NCBI GenBank assembly: GCA_964588705.1
Contig: CAZPQV010000111.1
Coordinates: 1 to 5,043 of the forward strand
DNA from: CAZPQV01 sp964588705
GTDB lineage: Bacteria; Bacteroidota; Bacteroidia; Flavobacteriales; Weeksellaceae
Length of the DNA stretch: 5,043 bases
Direction of reading: 5' to 3'
This document shows, one piece after another, positions 1-5,043 of the stretch. The position numbers were made by a program, and so were the translations under genes. The first letter of the stretch is position 1, and every line of letters starts with the position of its first letter. A model generated the notes under the pieces. It was given only the letters and a program-made list of their open reading frames with translations. It did no database searches and was not told where the DNA came from.

Positions 1-1005
1 ATTAACAATAGTGGAATCGGGGTAGTATTCATCTAAAATTCCTATGCCTTCTTTGGCGGTATCGCCGCATTTGAACTGATGGCAGATTTCTTTTAGGTCA
101 TCGGAAATGTTTGTGTTTTCCTTTAAAAGAATCTTCTTTTCACCGGAAACAAAACAAGTTGCAGAAACCACTTCCGCAACCTGTTCATTGGTCAGTTTCT
201 GACCTTTGTATTTTGAAATAAGAGAATTTAATTCCTCATTATCTTTATGGGATTCGTTTAATTTTTCTTCGGTTGGATTTGCTGAAGTTCCTCCGGATAC
301 GATTCCGCCCACGATATTTTTTTCTCCTTCATGTTTTGAAGCATCTTGCGGTTGTGTTCCGTTAGTGTATCCTCCCCGTTTTCCGTTTCCCAAATCGCTC
401 CGCTCTGTGCCTGCAAGTCCATTTCGAGCATCGTCGCTGCCCACATTTTGTCTTCCGTTGTGATTTCCGTTTTGCGGGGATTTGCCGTTCTGGAAAGGTT
501 TTCCAATATTTCGTCCAACAGTTCCGAATCCCAAGTGCTGAGCGTTGGAAATTCCGTTGGATTTAATGCCATGGTTTTCATCTTCAGAGTTATTTTGTTC
601 TGCTAATGTAATATTTTTATCCTCAAAGTTGAGTTTGTTCCGTAAATATTGCTCCAAATTTCGATGCCCGTTTTCAGAGATGCTGTAAAGCGGTCGGACA
701 TCCTTGATATTTTTTCCTTGTAGTTCGGAAATAATTTTTTGAGTGGATAAATTTGACTCCCGGTCTGCAGGAAGACAAAGAAATATTTTGCCGTCATAAT
801 TATGAAACTGTCTGATTAATCTTGGCGTGTTTTCATCCGAATGCAGCGTTACCAAAGTTCTGTGATTGCTTTGATTGTTCAGTTTCAAGAGTTCCAAAAA
901 GGAGGTTCTGTCTTTATCATCTTTAAAGACAATGACTTCATTTCGGGTTCCCTCGATGATGGAAATATCCTCAAGAAAACTGTTTACTGCCAATGGTTCA
1001 CTCAC
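1..1005 (-). CDS. Partial polyvalent conjugation protein: Toprim-like N-terminus, linker, probable start of N6-methylase/helicase
   Basis: The reading frame is open for 335 codons and leaves the window at base 1. It contains no ATG at all. An in-frame TAA lies at 1018-1020, so the start must be GTG at 1003-1005 or TTG at 991-993. GTG is preferred because it overlaps the upstream lipoprotein stop in GTGAGTGA, an arrangement typical of coupled translation. Residues about 10-125 look like a divergent Toprim fold: an EG pair at 18-19, a strand EVIVF at 23-27, then KIFLCLPADRE at 73-83 where active Toprims carry DxD, and a tail RNLEQYL at 115-121. The acidic catalytic positions seem degraded. Residues about 135-235 are a Gly/Asn/Gln-rich linker. 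From about 250 the sequence (KGQKLTNEQVAEVVSAT, then EGIGILDEYYPDSTIV) resembles the entry into N6-adenine methylase/helicase proteins of Bacteroidota conjugative elements. That last assignment is from memory. The catalytic motif would lie outside the window. Confidence 0.72.
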   Translation of the reverse strand, partial: MSEPLAVNSFLEDISIIEGTRNEVIVFKDDKDRTSFLELLKLNNQSNHRTLVTLHSDENTPRLIRQFHNYDGKIFLCLPADRESNLSTQKIISELQGKNIKDVRPLYSISENGHRNLEQYLRNKLNFEDKNITLAEQNNSEDENHGIKSNGISNAQHLGFGTVGRNIGKPFQNGKSPQNGNHNGRQNVGSDDARNGLAGTERSDLGNGKRGGYTNGTQPQDASKHEGEKNIVGGIVSGGTSANPTEEKLNESHKDNEELNSLISKYKGQKLTNEQVAEVVSATCFVSGEKKILLKENTNISDDLKEICHQFKCGDTAKEGIGILDEYYPDSTIVN

Positions 1006-1681
1006 TTTTTCTAGTGTTTACAAAATGGTTAAAGTCAAAAATTTCTTTCGCCGCGTCATCCCAATTTTTTCGCGGTAAAAGTTGAAGACTTACAAAAATG
1101 TCGGTCTTTTTATTGTAGGAATCGATGCGCTCCAACCGTCCTCCATAATCCTTTTCTGCGTGCCGGTAGATGGAATATGGCAGAATGGTGTCCGTGGGAT
1201 AGATGTAGAACCTCGTGTAATTCCAAGGAGAATTAATCTCGAAACGTTTGTATTTTTTGTTGAACAAAACCGTATCGGAAAGTTTTCTGCGGTTTCGGTA
1301 GTTCAGAATCTGTTCTTTTGAGAAAATGGCGCCTTCCTTCTTATTCCAAACCAATTGCGGTTTCTGGGTTTTAGTAACTTCTGAAAGAATAATGCTTCCG
1401 TTGTCTTTTTCAATCGGATAGCACAAGGAGTCCCGTATAAAGTAGGTCTGCGTGTTGATTTCTGGGAAGGAATGGTCAGGAACGAATTCTATAATTTGGT
1501 TTCCTGAATAATTGAGTTTCGACAAATGGAAACTCTGCATCTGCTCCAATCCCTTGGAGGCATCAAAATAAACATTGGATATGAGGTCGATTCCGCCTTT
1601 TTCGGATTTGATTTCTTTGCGACAGCTTTGCTGTGAAAATAGAGAGACGAAAAGTAATACTATTTGGATATGTTTTTTCAT
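998..1681 (-). CDS. Predicted lipoprotein of unknown function
   Basis: This 227-residue protein has a lipoprotein-type signal peptide: MKKH, a hydrophobic stretch at about residues 5-15, then SQQSC with the likely lipidated Cys at 20. The lipobox is loose (Ser at -1), which is common in Bacteroidota. It would be exported and anchored to the inner or outer membrane facing the periplasm or surface. The mature part is rich in Tyr, Lys and Asp. Distinctive segments include FIRDSLCYPI (about 82-91), FSKEQILNYRNRRKLSDT (about 120-137) and KDYGGRLERIDSYNKK (about 178-193). I recognise no enzyme motif and assign no function. The ATG is the first in frame and follows an A-rich leader. The stop overlaps the GTG start of the next gene by 8 nt, so the two are probably co-translated. 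The gene begins 62 nt from the divergently oriented higB. I saw no clear promoter for it on its own strand in that spacer. Confidence 0.8.
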   Translation of the reverse strand: MKKHIQIVLLFVSLFSQQSCRKEIKSEKGGIDLISNVYFDASKGLEQMQSFHLSKLNYSGNQIIEFVPDHSFPEINTQTYFIRDSLCYPIEKDNGSIILSEVTKTQKPQLVWNKKEGAIFSKEQILNYRNRRKLSDTVLFNKKYKRFEINSPWNYTRFYIYPTDTILPYSIYRHAEKDYGGRLERIDSYNKKTDIFVSLQLLPRKNWDDAAKEIFDFNHFVNTRKSE

Positions 1682-1686
1682 TAAAT

Positions 1687-1717
1687 TTTGTTTTTTGTAA
1701 TTTTATTTTTATTTTTG
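1687..1717 (+). promoter_or_regulatory. Bacteroidota-type promoter of higBA
   Basis: TTTG at 1687-1690 is followed by exactly 19 nt and then TATTTTTG at 1710-1717. This fits the Bacteroidota sigma-factor consensus TTTG (about -33) and TAnnTTTG (about -7). Transcription would start near 1722-1725, leaving about 20 nt of leader before the higB ATG at 1744. The region is T-rich, so a chance match is possible, but the spacing and placement are right. Confidence 0.6.
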
Positions 1718-1720
1718 TAA
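1692..1720 (+). repeat. 9-bp direct repeat over the higBA promoter, possible operator
   Basis: TTTTTGTAA occurs at 1692-1700 and again at 1712-1720, 20 bp apart from start to start, about two helical turns. The second copy overlaps the -7 element. HigA antitoxins usually repress their own promoter, so these could be HigA half-sites. The tract is very T-rich, however, and repeats arise easily in such sequence. Confidence 0.3.
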
Positions 1721-1743
1721 CAACATTTAAAGAATCAGACTGA

Positions 1744-2040
1744 ATGAGAGTGATTTCAAAGAAATCTTTGGCTGTGTTTTATGCAAAATATCCAGATTCC
1801 AAAAATGCGCTGGAGCATTGGTACGAGAGTGTGTCTGATGCGGAATGGCAAAATTTTGCTGATATAAAGAAGGATTTTAACAGCGTCGATAGCGTCGGAA
1901 ACCAAAGATATGTGTTTAACATTAGAGGCAATCACTACCGCCTTGTCGCGCTCATTCTTTTTTCGGTTCAACGAGTTTACATTCGTTTTGTGGGTACACA
2001 TCGCGAGTATGATAAAATTAACGACATAAAGAACATTTGA
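1744..2040 (+). CDS. higB: HigB-family toxin (RelE-like mRNA interferase)
   Basis: This 98-residue protein is the toxin of a type II toxin-antitoxin pair. Members of the HigB_toxin family, in the RelE/ParE superfamily, cleave mRNA, usually on the ribosome. Diagnostic sequence is present: a short N-terminal helix with FYAKYPDSKNALEHWY (12-27), DIKKDFNSVDSVGNQRYVFNI (40-60 region), GNHYRLV (62-68), and the C-terminal signature YIRFVGTHREYDKI (79-92), which holds Arg81, His86, Tyr89 and Asp90, the likely catalytic and RNA-binding residues. Length is normal for the family and no damage is visible. The start is the first ATG, about 27 nt after the predicted -7 element. It precedes its antitoxin by one nucleotide (TGA, c, ATG), in the toxin-first order typical of higBA. 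It is encoded opposite to the flanking genes. Confidence 0.93.
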   Translation: MRVISKKSLAVFYAKYPDSKNALEHWYESVSDAEWQNFADIKKDFNSVDSVGNQRYVFNIRGNHYRLVALILFSVQRVYIRFVGTHREYDKINDIKNI

Positions 2041-2041
2041 C

Positions 2042-2473
2042 ATGATAGAAAATGAAATTCAATATAATGCGATTATGGAGCGTATTGACGAGCTCCTAAA
2101 AATTGTAAATGATAATACGCCCAAAACTGACAAAAATATGATAGAGCTCTTATTGCTATCCGATGCTGTGGAAGCCTATGAAGATGTTTATTATCCTNNN
2201 NNNNNNNACGGCTCGCGCAGCGCCACGACGACGCGCTTGCCCAGCCGTTTCATTGCGTCGGTTTATTATCCTATTTCCAAGCCGTCTTTAGTGAACACCA
2301 TTAAACTCAAGATGTATGAGATGAACCTCACTCAAGCTAAACTGGCTGAACTTTTAGGTGTTTCTGCTCCCCGCATCAGCGAATACCTTTCAGGGAAAAG
2401 TGAGCCAACTTTTGAGGTGGCCAAAAACATCCATAAAAAACTGAACATCAGTGCAAATATTATTCTTCAATAA
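2042..2473 (+). CDS. higA: HigA-family Xre-type antitoxin, interrupted in this assembly by a gap and foreign sequence
   Basis: This is the antitoxin partner of HigB. It neutralises the toxin and, as a helix-turn-helix protein, probably represses the higBA promoter. As assembled it has 143 codons. Residues 1-52 form the N-terminal segment (IMERIDELLKIV, ending YEDVYYP). Residues 78-143 carry PISKPSLVNTIKLKM and an Xre-type HTH (about 85-136, with LTQAKLAELLGVSAPRISEY and LSGKSEPTFEVAK). Residues 53-73 come from 10 Ns and a GC-rich piece that does not belong. VYYP is encoded on both sides of it by the same 12 bases. Removing 75 nt (2186-2260) joins YEDVYYP directly to ISKP in frame and gives 118 residues, the expected architecture and length. 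The real gene is therefore probably intact. It ends shortly before a hairpin at 2480-2504. Confidence 0.9.
   Translation: MIENEIQYNAIMERIDELLKIVNDNTPKTDKNMIELLLLSDAVEAYEDVYYPXXXXGSRSATTTRLPSRFIASVYYPISKPSLVNTIKLKMYEMNLTQAKLAELLGVSAPRISEYLSGKSEPTFEVAKNIHKKLNISANIILQ
2198..2207. other. Assembly gap (10 Ns)
   Basis: Ten undetermined bases lie inside higA. A round 10-N run is a scaffolding placeholder, so the true distance may be zero or negative, as the flanking duplication suggests. Confidence 0.97.
2208..2260 (-). other. Foreign GC-rich fragment, probable contaminant resembling formate-tetrahydrofolate ligase
   Basis: These 53 bases contain 37 G or C (about 70%), in sharp contrast to the AT-rich surroundings. 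Read on the minus strand they encode DAMKRLGKRVVVALREP without a stop. That resembles the LGKK-hydrophobic-ALREPSLGP segment I remember from formate-tetrahydrofolate ligase (Fhs) of one-carbon metabolism. On the plus strand, the frame forced into higA gives low-sense Ser/Thr/Arg sequence. The likely source is a read from a high-GC organism joined to a contig end. Confidence 0.7.
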
Positions 2474-2479
2474 GATTAC

Positions 2480-2504
2480 AAAGGCTACCGGCAAAGTAGC
2501 CTTT
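2480..2504. terminator. Hairpin terminator between convergent higA and the JAB/DUF3945 gene
   Basis: AAAGGCTAC at 2480-2488 pairs perfectly with GTAGCCTTT at 2496-2504 around a 7-nt loop. It starts 7 nt after the higA stop, and on the other strand lies about 20 nt past the stop of the large minus-strand gene. The trailing T run is short in both directions (TTTT on plus, TTT on minus). It could serve both transcripts. Confidence 0.72.
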
Positions 2505-2523
2505 TGTCATCTAATGAATTGAT

Positions 2524-4890
2524 TTATCGTTTAATGCTCTGCTCCCTTACATTGGCTTTCTCATTTTTTTCTTCATTTTCCATGCCCTGCAAAGGTTTGT
2601 TGGTGTTCATACGGTTCATCTCGCTGTCGTAGAGGTTCAGGTTTTTGTATTGGGGATTCAAAACCGCTTTGCCTTCCACTACTCTGTCGTCTAACTCAAA
2701 TTTCACTTTCACCACATTGCCTTTTTCTAGGGATTTAATGGTGTTTTCCTTATACTCCGGTTTGTCAAAAATGAGGTTGGATTTTTCAACGATTTTTTCA
2801 GTGTCCACACCGTAATTTTGGTAAAAATTCTGAAACATATAGTTTCCCTTATCAGTTTTGGGTTCCTCGAAGTTGAACTGGACAAAAGCCGTTTCAGATT
2901 GGTCGCTTTTCGGGTTGTGGAATTCAATTTTTACGCTCCTGCCTTCCAATAGGTTGACGGCTTCCTTTGCAGTAAAGGTATTTTCCCTATTGACCGGAAA
3001 ATTGTGAGAAATTTCTTCACCATCTTCCTTAGTCAGTTTCGCATGGTAGGCATTAAGAAAAACACCGCCACTTTCTGTTTTGTTGAATTTCAGAGCAAAG
3101 TCCACTTTATTTCCCGGAAGGGCTTTATCGGAGGATGTTTTGATTTCAAATTCCTGATTTTTTGATTTGATGCCTTTCTCCAAATCTTTGTGAAGTTTTT
3201 CACCTTCGCCGAAACCGAGGTATTTTAACTGGTTTTTTAAATAGTCTACCTGGTTGAATTCTTTGGTTGTTTCCATAATGTTGGGGTTTTGGTTGTTAAT
3301 AAAATATTGTTTGTTTAATAGGTTTTTTTCCTGCTTAGTCGTTAGATCGAAAACCATTTTAATAGATTGAATGATGTCTTCGGTTTTTTCTTCCGGCTCA
3401 TAACTCAGCAACTGACCACTGATGAAAAGCAGTACCGTATCCTTTGACTGCCGATACAGTTGAATCTTTGACGAAATTTCTTTATAGTTCTCAAAGTCAT
3501 CGTCGGTCAGGGAAATTTCAAATTCGTGCTTGGTATTGCCTTCTGCGTCATCGATAAATATCTTGGCATAATCAAAATCTTCCGGATTGGTCAAAGGGTT
3601 TTTATTCTCCGAAATACTGCGATACGGTCTGTTTTCGGGTTCAAATAACATCGGTTCAGCATTCAGATTATTTTTGCCGAATTTGTTTAATAGATGATCA
3701 GAAACCTTGATGTCCACTTCCTGCGATACCGAATAGTAGTTGTTGCTTTTCAGTCTGATCGCATCCAAGGCAGTAAATCCCGATAAAGCCAACTTATCAC
3801 GGTAGGAACGGAACATTTCATCGGTGACGTTATTTCCATAAAGAATAGTGGCTGTTCCTGCGTGAATGGTCAATAATTCCGTGAGTTTTTCCAATTGACA
3901 GTGTTGCGGAAGAACAAATTTTCCCACAATCTCGTTGGCGTTGTTCAAAATGAGGGCTTCGGTTTTGTCCGACAGTCCAAATTTCTGGGAGGAAAGATAG
4001 CCAGCAATGTCTTCGGGACCGTTGATGCGTTTCGGTTGGTAATTCTCCGCAAAAACCTGCTTGCTGAAACTGTAAACATTGACCGGAAATTGATTTTGAA
4101 ACTGGTTTTGATTCTTCAGTTCGTGAACCACATCGGTAATGCTTTCAGCAGTGAACGTCAGGTATTTTCCGGAACGCAGATTCAGGATAATACCGTCCTC
4201 TACCTTGATTCCGGTATCGGCAAAAATTTTGTTCAGGCGGTCGAGCATCAAACGGTCTTCACGGCTTGAAACCAATCTTCCACTCGGATGATTGTGAACC
4301 AAAGTGATGCTTTCGGGATTGAGTTTAAAGACATTTCCCGCCAAAAGCCGTAAATCTACCACCGTTGCCGTAATTCCTCCGGAAGAAAGATGCTGAACGA
4401 GATAACTGTCGTCCTTAAACCGGTAAAGCGCAAAAGTATGTTCCACGGCTTCGTCTTCTAAAGCACGAAAAAGCCAAGCGACATCCGAAACTTCAGAAAT
4501 TTTTGTTCCTGCAGTAAACGAAAGGGTTCTGTTTTCAGCAAATTGCCGTTCTACTAACGCAAAATCGGTGGGATCTCGGTGTAAATCGTTTTCCCGTAGG
4601 AGATGGGATTCCCTATCAGGATGATTTCCGGCTGAGAATAATTTGTAGGGTAATATTTCGCCTTCCGATGTTTTAAGATAGCGTGTTGCCTCATCCTCCT
4701 CAAAACCATAATTCGTGTTCTTTCCATTGGATTGGTTTTTTTCATTGTGATTGAATGTTCGGTCTGTTTCCCTGATGTTCTTCTTGAAATGAACATCATC
4801 TACGGCATCTTCTAATGAAAATCCCGACCGAGTCGCGTCCATCTCCTCTTCCAATCTTGACGAAAAATTTTTAGGATTGGTATTTTCCAT
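2524..4890 (-). CDS. RadC-like JAB/JAMM metalloprotease-domain protein fused to a DUF3945-like module
   Basis: This 788-residue protein appears multi-domain. Residues 1-125 are charged, probably disordered, with no recognised domain. Residues about 126-255 are a RadC-like JAB domain: Glu150 in EHTF, then TLVHNHPSG with His199 and His201, Ser209 and Asp212. This exactly fits the JAMM zinc pattern HxH-x7-S-x2-D, so the zinc-peptidase site looks intact. Residues about 310-392 (ALILNNANEIVGKF, ATILYGN) look like a second JAB-type unit without the HxH motif. Residues 440-530 are unrecognised. From Met539 a module familiar from small Bacteroidota conjugative-element proteins follows, with two similar units: LLEGRSVKIEF (647-657) and SLEKGNVVKVKFEL (719-732), then GKAVLNPQYKNLNLYD. 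There is no signal peptide or membrane segment, so it should be cytosolic. Such proteins are associated with conjugative DNA transfer; the substrate is unknown. The ATG at 4890 is the only in-frame ATG after an upstream stop. The preceding gene ends 23 nt away. Confidence 0.88.
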   Translation of the reverse strand: MENTNPKNFSSRLEEEMDATRSGFSLEDAVDDVHFKKNIRETDRTFNHNEKNQSNGKNTNYGFEEDEATRYLKTSEGEILPYKLFSAGNHPDRESHLLRENDLHRDPTDFALVERQFAENRTLSFTAGTKISEVSDVAWLFRALEDEAVEHTFALYRFKDDSYLVQHLSSGGITATVVDLRLLAGNVFKLNPESITLVHNHPSGRLVSSREDRLMLDRLNKIFADTGIKVEDGIILNLRSGKYLTFTAESITDVVHELKNQNQFQNQFPVNVYSFSKQVFAENYQPKRINGPEDIAGYLSSQKFGLSDKTEALILNNANEIVGKFVLPQHCQLEKLTELLTIHAGTATILYGNNVTDEMFRSYRDKLALSGFTALDAIRLKSNNYYSVSQEVDIKVSDHLLNKFGKNNLNAEPMLFEPENRPYRSISENKNPLTNPEDFDYAKIFIDDAEGNTKHEFEISLTDDDFENYKEISSKIQLYRQSKDTVLLFISGQLLSYEPEEKTEDIIQSIKMVFDLTTKQEKNLLNKQYFINNQNPNIMETTKEFNQVDYLKNQLKYLGFGEGEKLHKDLEKGIKSKNQEFEIKTSSDKALPGNKVDFALKFNKTESGGVFLNAYHAKLTKEDGEEISHNFPVNRENTFTAKEAVNLLEGRSVKIEFHNPKSDQSETAFVQFNFEEPKTDKGNYMFQNFYQNYGVDTEKIVEKSNLIFDKPEYKENTIKSLEKGNVVKVKFELDDRVVEGKAVLNPQYKNLNLYDSEMNRMNTNKPLQGMENEEKNEKANVREQSIKR
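3274..3304 (-). other. Likely ancestral gene junction inside the fused gene: internal ATG and vestigial TAA
   Basis: Codon 539 is an ATG (3274-3276) preceded on the minus strand by an A/C-rich stretch encoding NNQNPNI, which looks like a Bacteroidota intergenic leader. A TAA (3296-3298) lies out of frame 19 nt before this ATG. One extra T in the T4 run at 3301-3304 (minus strand) would put that TAA in frame. Two genes would then be separated by 19 nt. The internal ATG may still be used for a separate 250-residue product. Confidence 0.45.
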
Positions 4891-4913
4891 TTTTGTGTTT
4901 TTTGAATTGAATA

Positions 4914-5043
4914 TTATCGTCTGAATCCTCTCGGTTTCTCCCGTTCGTGGAATTCCTCTTCCTGTTCTTCCCGATTTCTGTTGGCATCCTCATAAAGGTC
5001 TTTGTCGTTGACATTGAGTTGAACCTCCGAATTCTTTCCTTTT
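4914..5043 (-). CDS. 3' end of an unrecognised gene (C-terminal 42 residues)
   Basis: An open frame enters from the right edge and ends with TAA at 4914-4916. The visible tail reads roughly KGKNSEVQLNVNDKDLYEDA, then an Arg/Glu-rich stretch EEQEEEFHE, ending KPRGFRR. It is highly charged with no hydrophobic segment. No family is recognised from this piece. It is accepted as coding because it is in the same direction as the next gene, stops 23 nt before that gene's ATG, and is the only frame here with a sensible protein composition; the frame alternative to it hits a stop quickly. Co-transcription with the JAB/DUF3945 gene is likely. Confidence 0.6.
   Translation of the reverse strand, partial: KGKNSEVQLNVNDKDLYEDANRNREEQEEEFHEREKPRGFRR

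Larger units (their letters stand above)
2186..2272 (+). repeat. Exact 12-bp direct repeat flanking the assembly gap
   Basis: GTTTATTATCCT is found at 2186-2197 and 2261-2272. Both copies are in the same codon phase and encode VYYP of HigA. They sit directly against the ends of the N run plus GC-rich insert. This is what results when two contig ends covering the same sequence are scaffolded without being merged. Confidence 0.9.

Noticed and set aside
258..581. 107-codon minus-strand frame beginning with ATG
   Set aside because: It lies within the longer minus-strand frame of the Toprim/methylase gene, which has continuous protein-like sequence on both sides in another phase. The ATG frame is a shadow.
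206..606. Two plus-strand frames opposite the Toprim/methylase gene
   Set aside because: Antisense to a better supported gene, with Ser/Phe/Pro-rich composition typical of a reverse-strand shadow and no recognisable motif.
1082..1321. Plus-strand frame opposite the lipoprotein gene
   Set aside because: Shadow of the lipoprotein, which has a signal peptide and a coherent protein sequence.
1682..1743. Promoter for the lipoprotein gene on the minus strand
   Set aside because: I looked for TTTG and TAnnTTTG at the right spacing on the minus strand here and at the start of higB and found no convincing match.
1756..2043. Minus-strand frame opposite higB
   Set aside because: Antisense to a clearly recognised HigB toxin. 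No family features of its own.
2186..2272. Insertion of a small mobile element with 12-bp target duplication in higA
   Set aside because: The duplication superficially resembles a target site duplication, but the insert is only 10 Ns plus 53 bases, has no terminal inverted repeats and reads as a housekeeping enzyme fragment. A scaffolding error explains it better.
3895..4269. 124-codon plus-strand frame inside the JAB/DUF3945 gene
   Set aside because: Antisense to the JAB-domain region, whose motif and coding sequence are convincing.
1..5043. CRISPR array, tRNA, rRNA, insertion sequence or attachment site
   Set aside because: No regularly spaced repeats, cloverleaf sequence, transposase motif or paired terminal repeats were seen on either strand.

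Overview
The window looks like part of a conjugative or integrative mobile element of a low-GC Bacteroidota bacterium, most likely a flavobacterium of the Chryseobacterium/Elizabethkingia type. Four things point there: AT-rich, A-rich leaders without clear Shine-Dalgarno sites; a promoter matching the Bacteroidota consensus (TTTG, 19 nt, TAnnTTTG); Asn/Lys-rich proteins; and protein families I recognise from Bacteroidota conjugative elements. The taxon call rests on memory of these families, not on a search.

Layout from right to left, the direction of most transcription. The 3' end of an unrecognised gene (4914-5043, minus) is followed after 23 nt by a large minus-strand gene (2524-4890). Its 788-residue product has a RadC-like JAB/JAMM metalloprotease domain, a second degenerate JAB-like segment and a C-terminal module of the DUF3945-like kind. 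The module starts at an internal ATG that looks like the start of a formerly separate gene. Next is a 50-nt convergent spacer with a 9-bp hairpin, then a plus-strand HigBA type II toxin-antitoxin pair (1744-2473) with its own promoter. Beyond a 62-nt divergent spacer, the minus-strand series resumes with a lipoprotein gene (998-1681). It overlaps by 8 nt a GTG-started gene that runs off the left edge (1-1005). That gene encodes a degenerate Toprim-like domain, a Gly/Asn-rich linker and what looks like the beginning of an N6-adenine methylase/helicase.

How the parts fit: the two long minus-strand genes resemble the multi-domain 'polyvalent' DNA-processing proteins of conjugative elements, thought to act on or protect DNA entering a recipient. 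HigBA and the lipoprotein look like a cargo island between them. HigBA would stabilise the element, and the lipoprotein would act in the cell envelope.

The assembly is faulty inside higA. A run of 10 Ns is followed by 53 bases of about 70% GC whose reverse strand reads like formate-tetrahydrofolate ligase from another organism, flanked by an exact 12-bp duplication. Removing 75 nt restores a normal HigA. This is best explained as a chimeric contig end, not biology. I found no tRNA, rRNA, CRISPR array, insertion sequence or attachment site, and no gene-free stretch over 300 bases. The most interesting biological points are the JAB/DUF3945 fusion, the lipoprotein-to-Toprim gene overlap and the antisense toxin-antitoxin island. 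None proves a new system.
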